The notes under the pieces: generated by a model
Seen by the model: the letters and a program-made list of their open reading frames with translations, nothing else
Told to the model about the DNA's origin: nothing
Database searches by the model: none
Program-made: the position numbers and the translations under genes
Origin: Pyrenochaeta sp. MPI-SDFR-AT-0127
Lineage: Eukaryota > Ascomycota > Dothideomycetes > Pleosporales > Cucurbitariaceae
Length of the DNA: 64,000 bases
Reading direction: 5' to 3'
Assembly: GCA_020747015.1 (NCBI GenBank)
Contig: JAGTJM010000002.1
Span: forward strand, 1,302,001 to 1,366,000
Shown: positions 11,478 to 22,080 of the stretch, in pieces
How positions within the stretch are numbered: position 1 is the stretch's first letter
Layout: each line of letters starts with the position of its first letter

Positions 11478-12215
11478 TGTGTCCTGTCGTTAAAAAAGTG
11501 CTGCTGGAAAATCACCTGCTCTTGCGGGCTCTGCATAGGTTGACCGCCAGGATCGTGATACAGCCTCAAGTGGAGGTACAATGCAGCGCACCGCACAATT
11601 ATATGGTAGTAGTTCTGACTGTATGCGATAAAGGTCTATGGCTGCAGTCGCGAGCGTTTGTCGTTCAGGGTTGGTCCCAGCGCTGCAAGTTTGTGTTTAC
11701 GTAGTTGCCCTGCCAACGGCCTTGTCAACAGCGTCACCCCGCGTCCCGCCCCCAGCCACCTGCCCTTTTCAAATTTGCTATTTTCAACTCAACCCATTTG
11801 AATTCGAAACGAAACTGTCGAGATTAAGGAAGCCTTTTTTGTCCGGTTTTGATAAAACTACGATTTGATGTTCAAATTCTGCGTTTCCAACTGCCTTCGC
11901 ACTCTTGCGCATGAATTTGCCCTTGTTTCTTCTGTATCGTAAAAGCCGGAGAGCATTTTGGAACTTTTCATTCTCTTGGAAATGAATGTACCTTCAGAAG
12001 TTCTTGAAGTTTTCCAATGAATCAAGGGATCGAAGTGTCGAAAATGTGGAGCATTCGCCGCAGCCTTGTGCCCGCCCAAACACAAGTATATCTGTCCAGC
12101 AGCATCGTCATTCAGAATTAACAGAGGGCAATTATTTCCAAAGCTGAATATTCAAGCCAAATCAAAACCTAAACTCTTCCAACTTCCTTATTACTCTTCG
12201 TATAGCCATTCAATC
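11478..12215. other. intergenic, probable upstream region of the zinc-finger-like gene
   Basis: No supported gene. The plus-strand frames at 11465-11868 overlap one another and match nothing known to me. Confidence 0.35.
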
Positions 12216-12425
12216 ATGACGAGTCAAATTGACCTTGGTACGGCCATCAGCCTTACAATGAATACTCTCAGCCTGATATTTGCTGGCACGCAAGTCCTTT
12301 TCAGCTGGCAATGCATGGTCGCTCTTAAAAATGTATATGACACTGAGCTTCGTCAAGTGGAGCGCGGAAACATTGTCAACAAGGAAGAGAGCCCGCTGCC
12401 TGCTTGCCGCTCAAACACACTTTGA
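12216..12425 (+). CDS. possible small protein of 69 aa
   Basis: An ATG at 12216 opens 69 codons beginning MTSQIDLGTAISLTMNTL, with one hydrophobic stretch to about residue 30 and a polar tail. Nothing in it is recognisable, and the same frame is open upstream to a non-ATG codon at 12066. It may be a real small membrane protein, the first exon of a decayed gene, or chance. Confidence 0.2.
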   Translation: MTSQIDLGTAISLTMNTLSLIFAGTQVLFSWQCMVALKNVYDTELRQVERGNIVNKEESPLPACRSNTL

Positions 12426-14672
12426 TAGTGAGGTGAGATTGTACTGGAGGCGATGTCCAAGGATACGACGAGTCTGATCGCGCAAGGCTAACGGATGGGC
12501 AGCTGCCGATATAAACGGGTGAAGTGTAACGCTTGTATTGCGAGGGGCACCAAGGTGGCGGGAGTTATGTGAAACTGGGGCGTCAATTATATTCGTAGAG
12601 CGTAGAAGATTCCCGAAGGAGCCGCTTTGATACACCTTGGGTTGGCGAGCATAAATTGAGACCTGCTACTTAGCTTCGCTCATATGCCTCCGCTGTGAAT
12701 CGGAGGGGCATCGCCCTGCTTGTACACGTCCACGATATTCTCGTATCTGTAAAGCAGATAACGTTGTGAATATGATAGCCCGATAGACTATTTAATAGGT
12801 AATAGAACCTAGGGCTCATTCGATTGATTCCTGCTCATGCTGAATTGATCAAAGTATCGTGTCTAGGACAGCCTTCGCTACAGTTAGAGCCCAGTGCTAC
12901 AAGGTGGACAGGGGCTTCTATTTGCCCACTTGGAATGGTCCAATGCCCAATAAACTAGACCCTGCTAGCGTCTGATAAGCTTTGCAACGTTCCACGGTAG
13001 CTATTGTGACGCATGGTGGAGCGTTACGGGCACTTGCGTGCTCAGTGCGCCTGAGATCTAGAACATGGCCCACCCAAGGCCCACTTTGAGCATGACGTCT
13101 GGCCTTCAAAAGAGGCCACAATTGTCTATATATGGGTTTCATAAACATTTTATCAGACCATTGATACCCGCATATGAAAGAAGACGATGATTCGCCCAGA
13201 CGTAGGTTTACCATCATTTTGGCTTAGCTTCATAGTTGCTTGTTTCTCTCCCAGCGCTTGTATCCAGTTAGAGCCTGTTTTCTTCAATAGAGGCTCCGAT
13301 TCTGCTATAGCTTAATAGCGTATGTCTAGGAGCTTTTGGCGCTGACAACAGTCCTAACTAAATTAGGATGAAAATACCTGTGCCTTTAATCTGAGGTTCA
13401 AGACTGAGTTTAGATCGTAAGTTGTTGGGTGTTAGCTATGTGATTAGTTACATGTTCTACTGCAGACTTTCGTTTGTTGAATCAGAGGTCTTTCGTTCCA
13501 GTTTGTAACTATATGTTCTGTGTGCTTGGAAGAACAGATTGTAGATTGCGCAAGCCTGATGCAAGGGTAAAAAACTTTATTGCTGCGCTAGCAAATTCAC
13601 ACCTCCAGTTACGCTAGTCAGACTGTTGATCTACAGGACGCGACTCTAGGTTCTAGCGTTGGTTTCAAGATAGTGCAAAATGGAACCCTGGGCCATGATG
13701 AAGAGATCCACCTGAGTATCCATCAGGAAGAGGGGGGAGGCAGTGGTTCTGGTACCAGATGTGGCGTAGTGGTTGGCACAGGATCACATCAGAGGAGATG
13801 AAAAGGGACTTAGACAAAGAACAAGAGTGAACAAGACCACTGCCCCTGATAAATTTGCAGCGTTCGAAACCTGAGCATAAGGATACACAACCAAGACAAC
13901 CCTGAGATCCAGTTATATCCAGGATATCCCTACATGCTCATGTTAGCTATGCCTCTAACGGGTTTTATTTCCGCTGCGTGTTTCGATGCTCTAGTAGCTT
14001 TCCATTCAAAGGCCTGCTCAGATACTAGAAGGTAATACAGCCATGTGAGTGCAAAAGAGTAAACCGGGTCAATGGCAGTTTGTACACTCAGACATTGCAT
14101 GTGCTTGAATGGTGTCCTCCTCACTCCAAGTGCAGTCATCGTATCATAACGCTATAGCCTCAATGTAACTGCCAATTTACATGCGGCCGGGCCTCAACGC
14201 TATACGGCGAAACGTGCCCGAGGTCTCCTCAGTGGTAATACAACGCTGTTATACGACGCTGTCATTGTAGGAGAAAAGGTCACACCACTTTGGTTTTTTT
14301 TTGTCCTAAAACTTGCAGCACAGACAAAGCGTGCCGGCTCTGGAACGAAGGTACAATGTGAATCGGAGTCTCTCGACCTGATCGCGTCTGAGAGCTGTCC
14401 GCTATCTGATTCAGGGCACCTTGTGCTCATCGGTCCGTCCTAATGGGTGTCGTTCGCAAGAGTATTTAAGAGAGACATTGACCTAAATGAGAAAAACATC
14501 ATTCACAGTTCGATTCAACACATTCCCTCATCACCTTCTCCAGTCTCTGTCCTTGAAATTGGTAAACCTTCTCCGCATACTCGCTTCCAGCTAGCTTTCC
14601 CTCCACGCACAGCATTCTTTCGAACTTTCATCCTGCTACCCGGTGATACTTCTATAAGTCCAAGCCATAATA
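12426..14672. other. gene-free stretch; promoter of the repeat-peptide gene at its right end
   Basis: No coding frame can be supported for 2.2 kb. Near 14461 a TATTTAA element lies about 210 bp before the ATG of the repeat-peptide gene, and 14500-14672 is CT-rich, as expected of a fungal leader. Confidence 0.35.
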
Positions 14673-15646
14673 ATGAGGTCCGCAACTTCCTTCGTCTTGG
14701 CTGCTCTAGCTTTGTCCGCTGCTGGGGTTCCTACTATGATGGAGCCTAGAGGTGATAGTGGTACTGTTGGTGATAAAATGCTCAATCAGCGACAAAGCAA
14801 TCCTAGCGTCAGTCCTAATTCTCCCTTTCTCGATAACATGCATTTCTGACGAGCAACAGAGCCATATAATCGGTGGTAAACATCACTATCATCCCTACAT
14901 TGTAAAATCTCTCGCTGATCTATTAAAGGACAATTTACTTCCGTCGCCGGTCGTGACCTCGATGTTGGGCTTGCTCTCGATACTGCTGGGGGTAATATAT
15001 CTGCAATCTACACGTTGCAGAATATCTTGCTAATGTATAACAGCCAGAGTTACTCCTCGCGGCCGTCAAGATGATGAGCCTAAGTCTGCTGAGGTGAGAT
15101 TAACTCAGGCTCTTTAAATATGTGTTTCTAACAAGTAGTAGAAACCCCCTCAGGGCGCTAGTAAAGAAGCCATACATTTCTTCTGCTACAGGATATTTCT
15201 AATCTTTAATAGCCCCTATTACCCCACGCGGCCGTCAAGACGATGAGCCTAAGCCTGCTCAGGTTAGTCTTCATGTTTTCTCTCTAAATATTTGTGTCTA
15301 ACAAGGAATAGAAACCCCCCCAGGGCGCTAGTAAAATAAATCCTGAATCTTCTATGAGACATCTCTAATCTTTAATAGCCCCAATTACCCCTCGAGGCCG
15401 TGCCAACGATCAAGTCAAGGCTGCTATGGTTAGTCCTGATCCTTCCCTCTAACTATGTATTTCTAACAAGTGATAGAAACCCCGTCAGAGCGCTAGTAAG
15501 AACCCCACTATTCTACTATTCTGAGATGTCCCTAATCCTTAATAGCCAGAATTTCCTCTCGTGTCAACGAAAAGGCTTCGGGAGCAACTGTCATTGCTCG
15601 TAACCCTGTTCCAAGCACTGTTCATCTCGACTCTTTAGAGAAATAA
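14673..15646 (+). CDS. secreted tandem-repeat protein with micro-exons (peptide-precursor-like)
   Basis: Proposed join(14673..14807, 14860..14875, 14929..14991, 15044..15093, 15142..15160, 15213..15262, 15312..15330, 15379..15428, 15477..15495, 15546..15646): 522 nt, 173 aa, in frame throughout. Exon 1 encodes a signal peptide (MRSATSFVLAALALSAAG). Exons 4-9 encode three copies of a 23-residue unit, each built from a 50-nt exon (TPRGRQDDEPK core) and a 19-nt exon (KPPQGA, KPPQGA, KPRQSA). A diverged fourth start (TRISSRV) opens the last exon. Introns are 48-53 nt, each with a CTAAC, CTAAT, CTGAC or CTGAT branch shortly before AG. Introns before the 19-nt exons are phase 0, those before the 50-nt exons phase 1. 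Repeat, secretion signal and size recall fungal repeat effectors or ribosomal peptide precursors, but there are no KR/RR Kex2 sites between units. Function unknown; not visible as one open frame. Confidence 0.7.
15044..15545 (+). repeat. tandem duplication of a two-exon/two-intron module
   Basis: Three successive modules of about 165-170 bp (start 15044, 15213, 15379), each made of a 50-nt exon, a 48-49-nt intron, a 19-nt exon and a 48-52-nt intron. The introns are alike by class. The first class ends TCTAACAAG..TAG; the second ends CTAATCTTTAATAG in two copies and CTAATCCTTAATAG in the third. The first and second coding modules are nearly identical at protein level and the third has drifted. 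Intron 1 (14808-14859) closely resembles the first-class intron at 15429-15476, and intron 2 (14876-14928) ends like the second class. The 5' part of the gene is therefore probably an older, decayed copy of the module. Confidence 0.75.
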
Positions 15647-17497
15647 AGGACGCCCTATTCACGTAGTGGCTTGTACTTTAGAAGCATTTACTGCTAGGCT
15701 ACGCCTTGACATACTAGATTGGCCAACTTCTTCACACTCATTTAGCTTACCAATGTAAACATTTTTTTTTCAGCTAGAAAACATGTAACAAACAATTAAA
15801 TGGTACACCACCTAGACTTTTACTGTATGATGCCCGAAGCCAGTTGAAAGCCACGATATTTCTAGACCAAGGTGAGATATGACAGTTCTGCGTGAGAGGT
15901 TGATGTTGCAGTAGAATGTCAAAAGGTCAAAAGGTCATACGAAATTAGAGGGATTTGTCGCCAATTGACGGCAGATGGAGTTTTAGAAAGACGAAGATGT
16001 GGAGTAAGCTGCTTACCAGCTGCCCATGACTATCCCTAAATTATCTCACCTGAACCAAGTCCTTCAATTTATCCGAATATAATTTCCACCGAAAACGGCA
16101 TTCAGCCTTAGAATAAGGTCGAACCTTTAGCGAGCTTAGACATGGCAGAAGATGGATTAAGGCTATCTTAAAATCCGAACTTGTACCGTAATTGATGACA
16201 CGAAGTTGTCGGTATCACTCATAAGGATTGCTGCAATTAATACTATGCAGACCAGGGATTAGGATGAACGCTACAGGGTCCAAAAATAAAATGACAACAC
16301 CCTGGAGATTAACCGGTTATATGATAATCACTTGGGATCAATTGTGCCACATAAGACCTTGGTTCAACCCGCCGCAAACTTCCTGAGGCTGTTTCCTTCT
16401 TGCCATAAGCGATATGCCGAAACACGCAGTTTCAGAGACTGAAGGAATCTAGCAAATGTGCCTGGTTGACCCCCTCCCGCAATAGGGTATTCTAGGACAC
16501 ACAATGATTTGATAAGTCTTACAAATGAAGAACCTGCTATGGGTAATACGTCTTGCTCTTAACACACTGCAGGTGCCTTATCGTGCTGCGCCTCCTAAGG
16601 ATTGAATTTATCCTCACGAATGCTTTAGAGCCCCATTGATCTCATGCCTCCTGAAATCGTGATTTCTCCCATTCTCCTTCGTTCGCGGTCTTTCGCCTGC
16701 ATGAACACCTGATCTTACGGTCTTTCTGCTTAACAGTTAGAAATACAGCTTGTCCGAGCCGTCAGCAGAGCAAGGTTTCTAGCTATGCTATGGATTCCTC
16801 TTCATATACACGCGCAGTTCAACACTGCAAAGTTTGTACTATCTCGTTCAGTATGACAAGAAATACTATTGACTGACTACTTGGCAGCCAGAATATAACG
16901 CTCCATTTTTTCCAGAACAGCCAAGCGAACTCGTGCGACTACAGGAACTCTAGTCGCGCCCTAACCTTCACTACGTCAACATACCTCTCTTAAGTCACTC
17001 TTTTGATGTTTCGAACCTTTTCAAAGGAAATGCTTCGTAGATATTTGTGAATCAGACTAGAAATCTGGGCAAAACAGTTTGGGGAGAAGCAGGGATACAC
17101 TGGGAACTTGAAAATGTCAAAACACTTGATTTGCTTGGGAAATACTCTAGCGCCCTATACCGCCAGCATGTAACAAACTCTGTAAGCGATAACCAAGGTC
17201 CTGGCAATTACGCATATCTTAGAGTGACGATATACAGAGAAAGAATTGTAGCGAAAAGGATTATCCCAGCGATAAGAAATTGCGTCCCTGGTATGGTTTT
17301 AGCTGTTGCAGCGAAAACAAAAGTAACTGCGGCACTCTATATAATATTTTTAGCCTCGACATTCAACCGGGGCCAGATATGTCACAACTTAGTTGGTCGA
17401 TCCAGCCTGTTCATAAACACAGTTTGGCAGCATCTATTCAACCTCAATACTACTGAATCCCTAAAATTAGCGGATCTTCTCAGGAAACGCATCTGAA
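15647..17497. other. gene-free stretch
   Basis: No gene supported. A plus-strand frame at 17047-17496 ends one base before the stop of the HET gene, but it begins at GTG, has no recognisable content and is regarded as chance. Confidence 0.35.
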
Positions 17498-19339
17498 TCA
17501 GATCACATCCACTAACTCGTCCTTATCAGATTCATCATGACTGTTGAAATACTTGCGCAGCATTTTACGCATCGAAAAGGTCTCTAGATCTTCTGAATAG
17601 TAGTCGCTGTGCACGCAAGCACCCACCAGTCGACAACATCCTAGAAAAAGATCATGTGTATCATTAGCAGAGCGACTATATGGTCGGATGACAAGTCCAA
17701 GGGTAAGGGGGTCACGGCTACTGAGATCCTTTGGCTTAAATACATAATCTCCAGCATGAACTTTGGTAAAGGCCAACCCGGGCACCTCCATGCCTTTGAG
17801 GTTATAGAGGAATACAGAATAATACTGCAATACTTTATCAACCTCTTCGCAAAAGTGATGGTGGTTGTATACATGATCCAGATCTTCTTCGGATGGTGAC
17901 TGTAACCCGAGTTCTCTTTTTAAAGCTCGCTGAAGACATATAATTCGGCCCGCATGTGGTGGGAACCCGCCTATCTCTCCAAATACTGCATCAAAGTCGA
18001 AATCTGACCGTGGGTCGTCGATGCAACGCGTCAATATCGATATGACCATCGCACCATATAGTTTTCGAGAAGAACGTGGGTATGGAGAGTTACTCTTGAA
18101 GAAATTTATAGCGCCTTGAGTGACGCTGCTTTGCTGAGTGGCCATAATTTTACGTAGCTTTCCCCGCAGCTGCAGTTTGGCAAAGTCTTCAATCCATGTA
18201 ACGCTCGCATGTAAAGATCTTTGAAAGCCACCGAATGCCTCTGGTGCTCGGGAATCTCTTGACCTGTTCCAGCTTGGTACCCACGAAGGCCAATGCGGGT
18301 CTTGTTGCTCGAGGCTACCGAATGCAAGTGCGTGATTGAGGATTGTAAGTCCAAATCCAGTATTGATTGCGGCCGCAGCGAGCTTCGTATAAAGGAGCGC
18401 AAAATTCTCCGTGTAATTAACCGGACAATGTTCGTGAGGATTCAAAGCGTTGCGAAGCGTGGCTGGTACCATGGCATAGAGAGCGAACAGGCGATCTCGA
18501 GCGTCTGCACACTCGCTTGCGTGATGATTCCACAGAAGTTGAAGGATTGATATCTCGTCTACACGTCGAGCTTCAAGTAACGCGACATTCTCGAATGCAT
18601 TTACGACACTACTAGGAAAGGAGGGGTTGTTTTGGGCAGGGTGCCTCTGAAGGTAACCTGAGTGAAGCTTAGCGACGGCCTCGCGAACCCAATTCCACGA
18701 CAATGTATGGTGGCCACAATGAACAGTTGCAGAATGAGCGAGTACTACCTCCTGGAGTACCCACCGTCGATTAAACCAAGGTCGGTCGAAGAAGGAGAGT
18801 AGTGCAGCTACCATTTGCGGAGAGATATGACCAAAAGTCGACTCATACGTCAGTATGAGTTGTTCTACAGTATTTACTTGCTCTCGAAAGATTGCGAATA
18901 CTGATGGTATACAGTCTTTATCATTTGCTGTTCCAAGCCATATATGAACCTTGTCCGCTCGCTTATAGATGCGCCCCATAGACCTGACCTGATTGGCCTT
19001 CTCCCAATCGTCGGCTTGATTGATACATAATGTATCAATCCAGAGGTTCCGAGGCTTCGAAGCTTTTCGTAAGTGCCGTAAGATCGCATCGACATTGGCA
19101 GTAATGGAAAGGCGCTGGTTGTCGCAAATCAACCATCCTGACTTTTCAAATATGCCCCAGCAGTATGATATGCATTGGTATGTTGGAGATGGCGATTCTG
19201 TATCATCTTGGATTGGGCGCGAGAACAAGCTCGCAACAAGAGGGTCATTGTAATGTAAGGCCGGCTCTAGCTTCAGCACTCGCATATCCTGATCTGCCAG
19301 AATCGGAAGATACCGGTAAACAAGCTCGCATTCATCCAT
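17498..19339 (-). CDS. HET-domain (heterokaryon incompatibility) protein
   Basis: Intronless, 613 aa, ATG at 19339. The N-terminal third is a canonical HET domain: YQCISYCWG (about residue 54), a helix with ANVDAILRHLR, then LWIDTLCINQADD..EKANQV, MGRIYKRADKVHIWLG, and later FFDRPWFNRRWVLQEVVLA. HET domains are TIR-like modules that trigger cell death in fungal non-self recognition when fused to or activated by a sensor. The remainder (residues 250-613) is the usual variable C-terminal region with a DARDRLFALYAMV motif typical of this family. Its specificity cannot be read from sequence. It stands alone between gene-free stretches, as such genes often do. Confidence 0.9.
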   Translation of the reverse strand: MDECELVYRYLPILADQDMRVLKLEPALHYNDPLVASLFSRPIQDDTESPSPTYQCISYCWGIFEKSGWLICDNQRLSITANVDAILRHLRKASKPRNLWIDTLCINQADDWEKANQVRSMGRIYKRADKVHIWLGTANDKDCIPSVFAIFREQVNTVEQLILTYESTFGHISPQMVAALLSFFDRPWFNRRWVLQEVVLAHSATVHCGHHTLSWNWVREAVAKLHSGYLQRHPAQNNPSFPSSVVNAFENVALLEARRVDEISILQLLWNHHASECADARDRLFALYAMVPATLRNALNPHEHCPVNYTENFALLYTKLAAAAINTGFGLTILNHALAFGSLEQQDPHWPSWVPSWNRSRDSRAPEAFGGFQRSLHASVTWIEDFAKLQLRGKLRKIMATQQSSVTQGAINFFKSNSPYPRSSRKLYGAMVISILTRCIDDPRSDFDFDAVFGEIGGFPPHAGRIICLQRALKRELGLQSPSEEDLDHVYNHHHFCEEVDKVLQYYSVFLYNLKGMEVPGLAFTKVHAGDYVFKPKDLSSRDPLTLGLVIRPYSRSANDTHDLFLGCCRLVGACVHSDYYSEDLETFSMRKMLRKYFNSHDESDKDELVDVI

Positions 19340-19886
19340 TGTGATAATTAGGCAAGACTTCTCACACTACGGTCTGCTGTTTTGGAAGCGTAGCTGATGT
19401 CGACTTTCTGCGCATCACTCCAGTCGATCAAGGGAGAGTTTTTTGGACAGGTCTGGAGAATTAGAAAGCCATTACCTCATCAATGGCGGGAAAACTAGTT
19501 TGATGGAGGTCCAAGACAATTTTTACAAGCTAGGAGCGTTGAATCTTGAGGGTGCACAGCTGAGTGCACGAGGCTCAGTTGATGGTTACTGCCCCGCAAT
19601 TGCAGCCTTGGCGACACTTCACCTAACGTTGCACGTCTACAATGCCACAGTATCTGGAATCTAACCATAATATCTCAGTTTTATAATCTTTTGCAGTCAC
19701 GACAACAAAAGAGTCTGTAGTGCAATACAACTCAAAGAGTAGAACGTTATTCTGGGCTGCTTGGCTCATTTCGGTGGAGCTTCTACTCAGCTAGCGTCTA
19801 CTTAGCTAGCGCCGGAGAGATATTACGCTAAGCTATAGCGTAGAATTCTGAGGACGATGTTCTAACCCTTGACATCCTCTGCATTC
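19340..19886. other. intergenic with a short inverted repeat
   Basis: No gene. At about 19793-19848 the sequence contains two CTAGCG direct repeats and a hairpin with perfect 7-bp arms (TACGCTA / TAGCGTA, 5-nt loop). It may be a structured 3' end or a remnant of a small inverted-repeat element. Confidence 0.35.
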
Positions 19887-21674
19887 CTAATCGCTTATAC
19901 TATCTATAGTACATGGATATCCCCCTGCAGGATGGGCGCCGCCCTTTTCTATCTGATAGGCTCGCTCCCCATCGATTGAGTTTTTTCCCGTCTTCCCTAC
20001 ACGAATCGTCTGTAGGGCCGACAAAGGGAAACCCACATGATTTATCTTGTCCCATTGCTCGTATGCTGGCTTAATACGGAAAGAGCGAATCGTCATCGCC
20101 AAAGCGACCCGAACTTCGGTGAGCGATAAGTTTTGCCCAAGGCAGTTACGTGGACCTTGTTCGAATGCACGTAGGCCTCCATTGGGTGGATAGAGCTCGT
20201 GATTAGAATCTACAAGCCATCTTTCTGGCACAAATTCGTTGACTCGGGGCCACACGCGTGGGTTGACGTGGATGGCGTGATGACACAAAGAAATTATGCA
20301 ACCCTCAGTAGGAAAGCGGACGCCTTCATGGTCGGTGAGCTCAACGTTAGCGCTGCCTTCACGGTAAGATCCTGCGGGTGGTAATAGCCGCATCGTCTCT
20401 TTGATTACTGCAAGAGCATACGGTGTCTGATTGATTAGAGAGGGATTGTCCCGAAGTTGAGCGGCGACACTGGAAACGTCTGGCCCGAATACGCTGGATT
20501 GCTCTTCTTGAACATGTGTTAATATCTCCGGGTGCTTGTGCAACATGTGGTAAACATAGACAAGAACGCTCGTTGTCGTATCGTGGCCAGCAAACAGGAA
20601 GAGACGAAGTTGGTACGTTGCGTACGCGGCGAAATCCTCATTCAGCATAGGAATTCTCTCGGCTTTGCTGGTTTGATTGGCTAGGTAGGATTCAAGGGTG
20701 AGTGAAATGACCGATCTTGACCGTTTGCGCGCATTCGGTTCATTGTTGGCATTGTCGTTCACAAGCTCGACGATTCTCTTGTCTAGTTCCTTTCTTATCA
20801 ACGAATTCATTATGTTCCCATAATACTTCAAAATGAAGGGTCGGACAGGGTGGTATTTGTTGAGTGGATTTCCAAACGAGGTCCATGATATCATGGCTCG
20901 AAGAGCATCTGCTAGTGGGTGAGGCGACTTCTGATAATTCAGGTCAAGGTCACTACTTTCTAGTCAGATCAAGTTCCTAATTTAGCAGTAACATGAGACA
21001 TGACGTACAGCACGACTTTCATGATGATTTCCATCGTCAATCTCGTAGTAACATCCTCCAGTCGGAATACAGTCCCTTCCTTGGCCCGCAAGTGGTTGCA
21101 GAATATCTCTACAGAATCAACAATAGATGGAACCTGCTCTTGAAGGTATCCAGGCGCGAATCCAGGGTTGAAGAGAGTTCGCCAGTACTTCCACTCGTTT
21201 CCATTCATTGTGAGAATGTTTGGGCCACCATTAATCGGGTCGAACATTTTTCTGTACATCGGTGGCTTCGGAAGGTTCAATCTGTTTGATACATGCGTAG
21301 CAGCCTCGGGACTACACACTACGAGTGAGGGTTCCAGGAAGGGCCAAAGATCAAGGTAGAACATATCTTTGTTGCCAAGATCGTGAGCGATGCGTGTTAC
21401 AATAATATTTATGAAGGTATCAGCGGGATACAGTTCGAGGTAACGCCTGAGTATGGGAAGATGCCCGGCTAGCCAACTCCATTCAGGCATTGGCTGAGCG
21501 TGTCAGCTACTATTTGGTCAGAATACTCGAAAGAGAACATACTAGGCCGAGTTTACGCATGCGATTGACACGGGACCGCACCACATAACCCGAATAGAGA
21601 CCATAACTTAGCACGGATGCCAAACCTGTCCACAGAGCGGTTTTCCAGAGCAATACTGGAATCAAGAAAGCCAT
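19887..21674 (-). CDS. cytochrome P450 monooxygenase
   Basis: Complement of 19887..20955, 21009..21493, 21543..21674; 561 aa. Exon 1 (ATG at 21674) encodes the membrane anchor (MAFLIPVLLWKTALW). The catalytic part has the I-helix AGHDTTTSVL, the ExxR motif in IKETMRLLPP, FVPERW, and the haem loop FEQGPRNCLGQ with the cysteine ligand. All key residues are present. Intron 21494-21542 (GTATGT..CTCAG) and intron 20956-21008 (GTACGT..AGAAAG) were chosen because they keep the frame and join VVL to SDLDLNYQKS. The protein should sit on the ER face and use a P450 reductase. The YLDLWPF and FNPGF segments recall fungal secondary-metabolism P450s of the sterigmatocystin StcS/AflN kind; substrate not predictable. 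The C-terminal 40 residues run past the usual end. Confidence 0.9.
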
Positions 21675-22080
21675 GATGCGAAGTGAAAATCACAGGTGAT
21701 TTGGTAAACCGCTCGTGGATACAAAATGACTAGTGTGCGGCGGATTGCTGATAATATAGTCAATAAATACGCGATACGCATGGCGTGATGCAACGTTCCG
21801 CGGCGTTGGTAACGAGGAATGGGGGCAGCGCCAGGCACCAGGGACTACCACGCCTCGCCGCACTGTGCCACACTGCAGCCCTTTCACAAACGTTGCATGT
21901 GTTGGACCCCACAAACGGCGAATTAAAAAATTGATATTTGATTGACTTGTCGTAACACAAGCGGTTGGCTTCCAATAATACCAAAGCTACACACGCTAAG
22001 AGCTAAACCCCTGTCTCGCCCCCAAAAGAAAGAAGGTCGCCAGCTAACTTCGTCCGACTTATCGTCTGACCCTGCGCACC

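Noticed and set aside
12066..12215. Upstream extension of the 69-aa frame
   Set aside because: It begins at a non-ATG codon; the first ATG in frame is at 12216.
15044..15646. Kex2-processed multi-core peptide precursor with dibasic sites
   Set aside because: The units carry R-G-R and single K or R, but no KR or RR between them, so the classic Kex2 pattern is absent. The precursor idea is kept only as one option.
17047..17496. 149-codon plus-strand frame ending next to the HET stop
   Set aside because: It starts at GTG, contains no known motif and lies in the downstream region of the HET gene.
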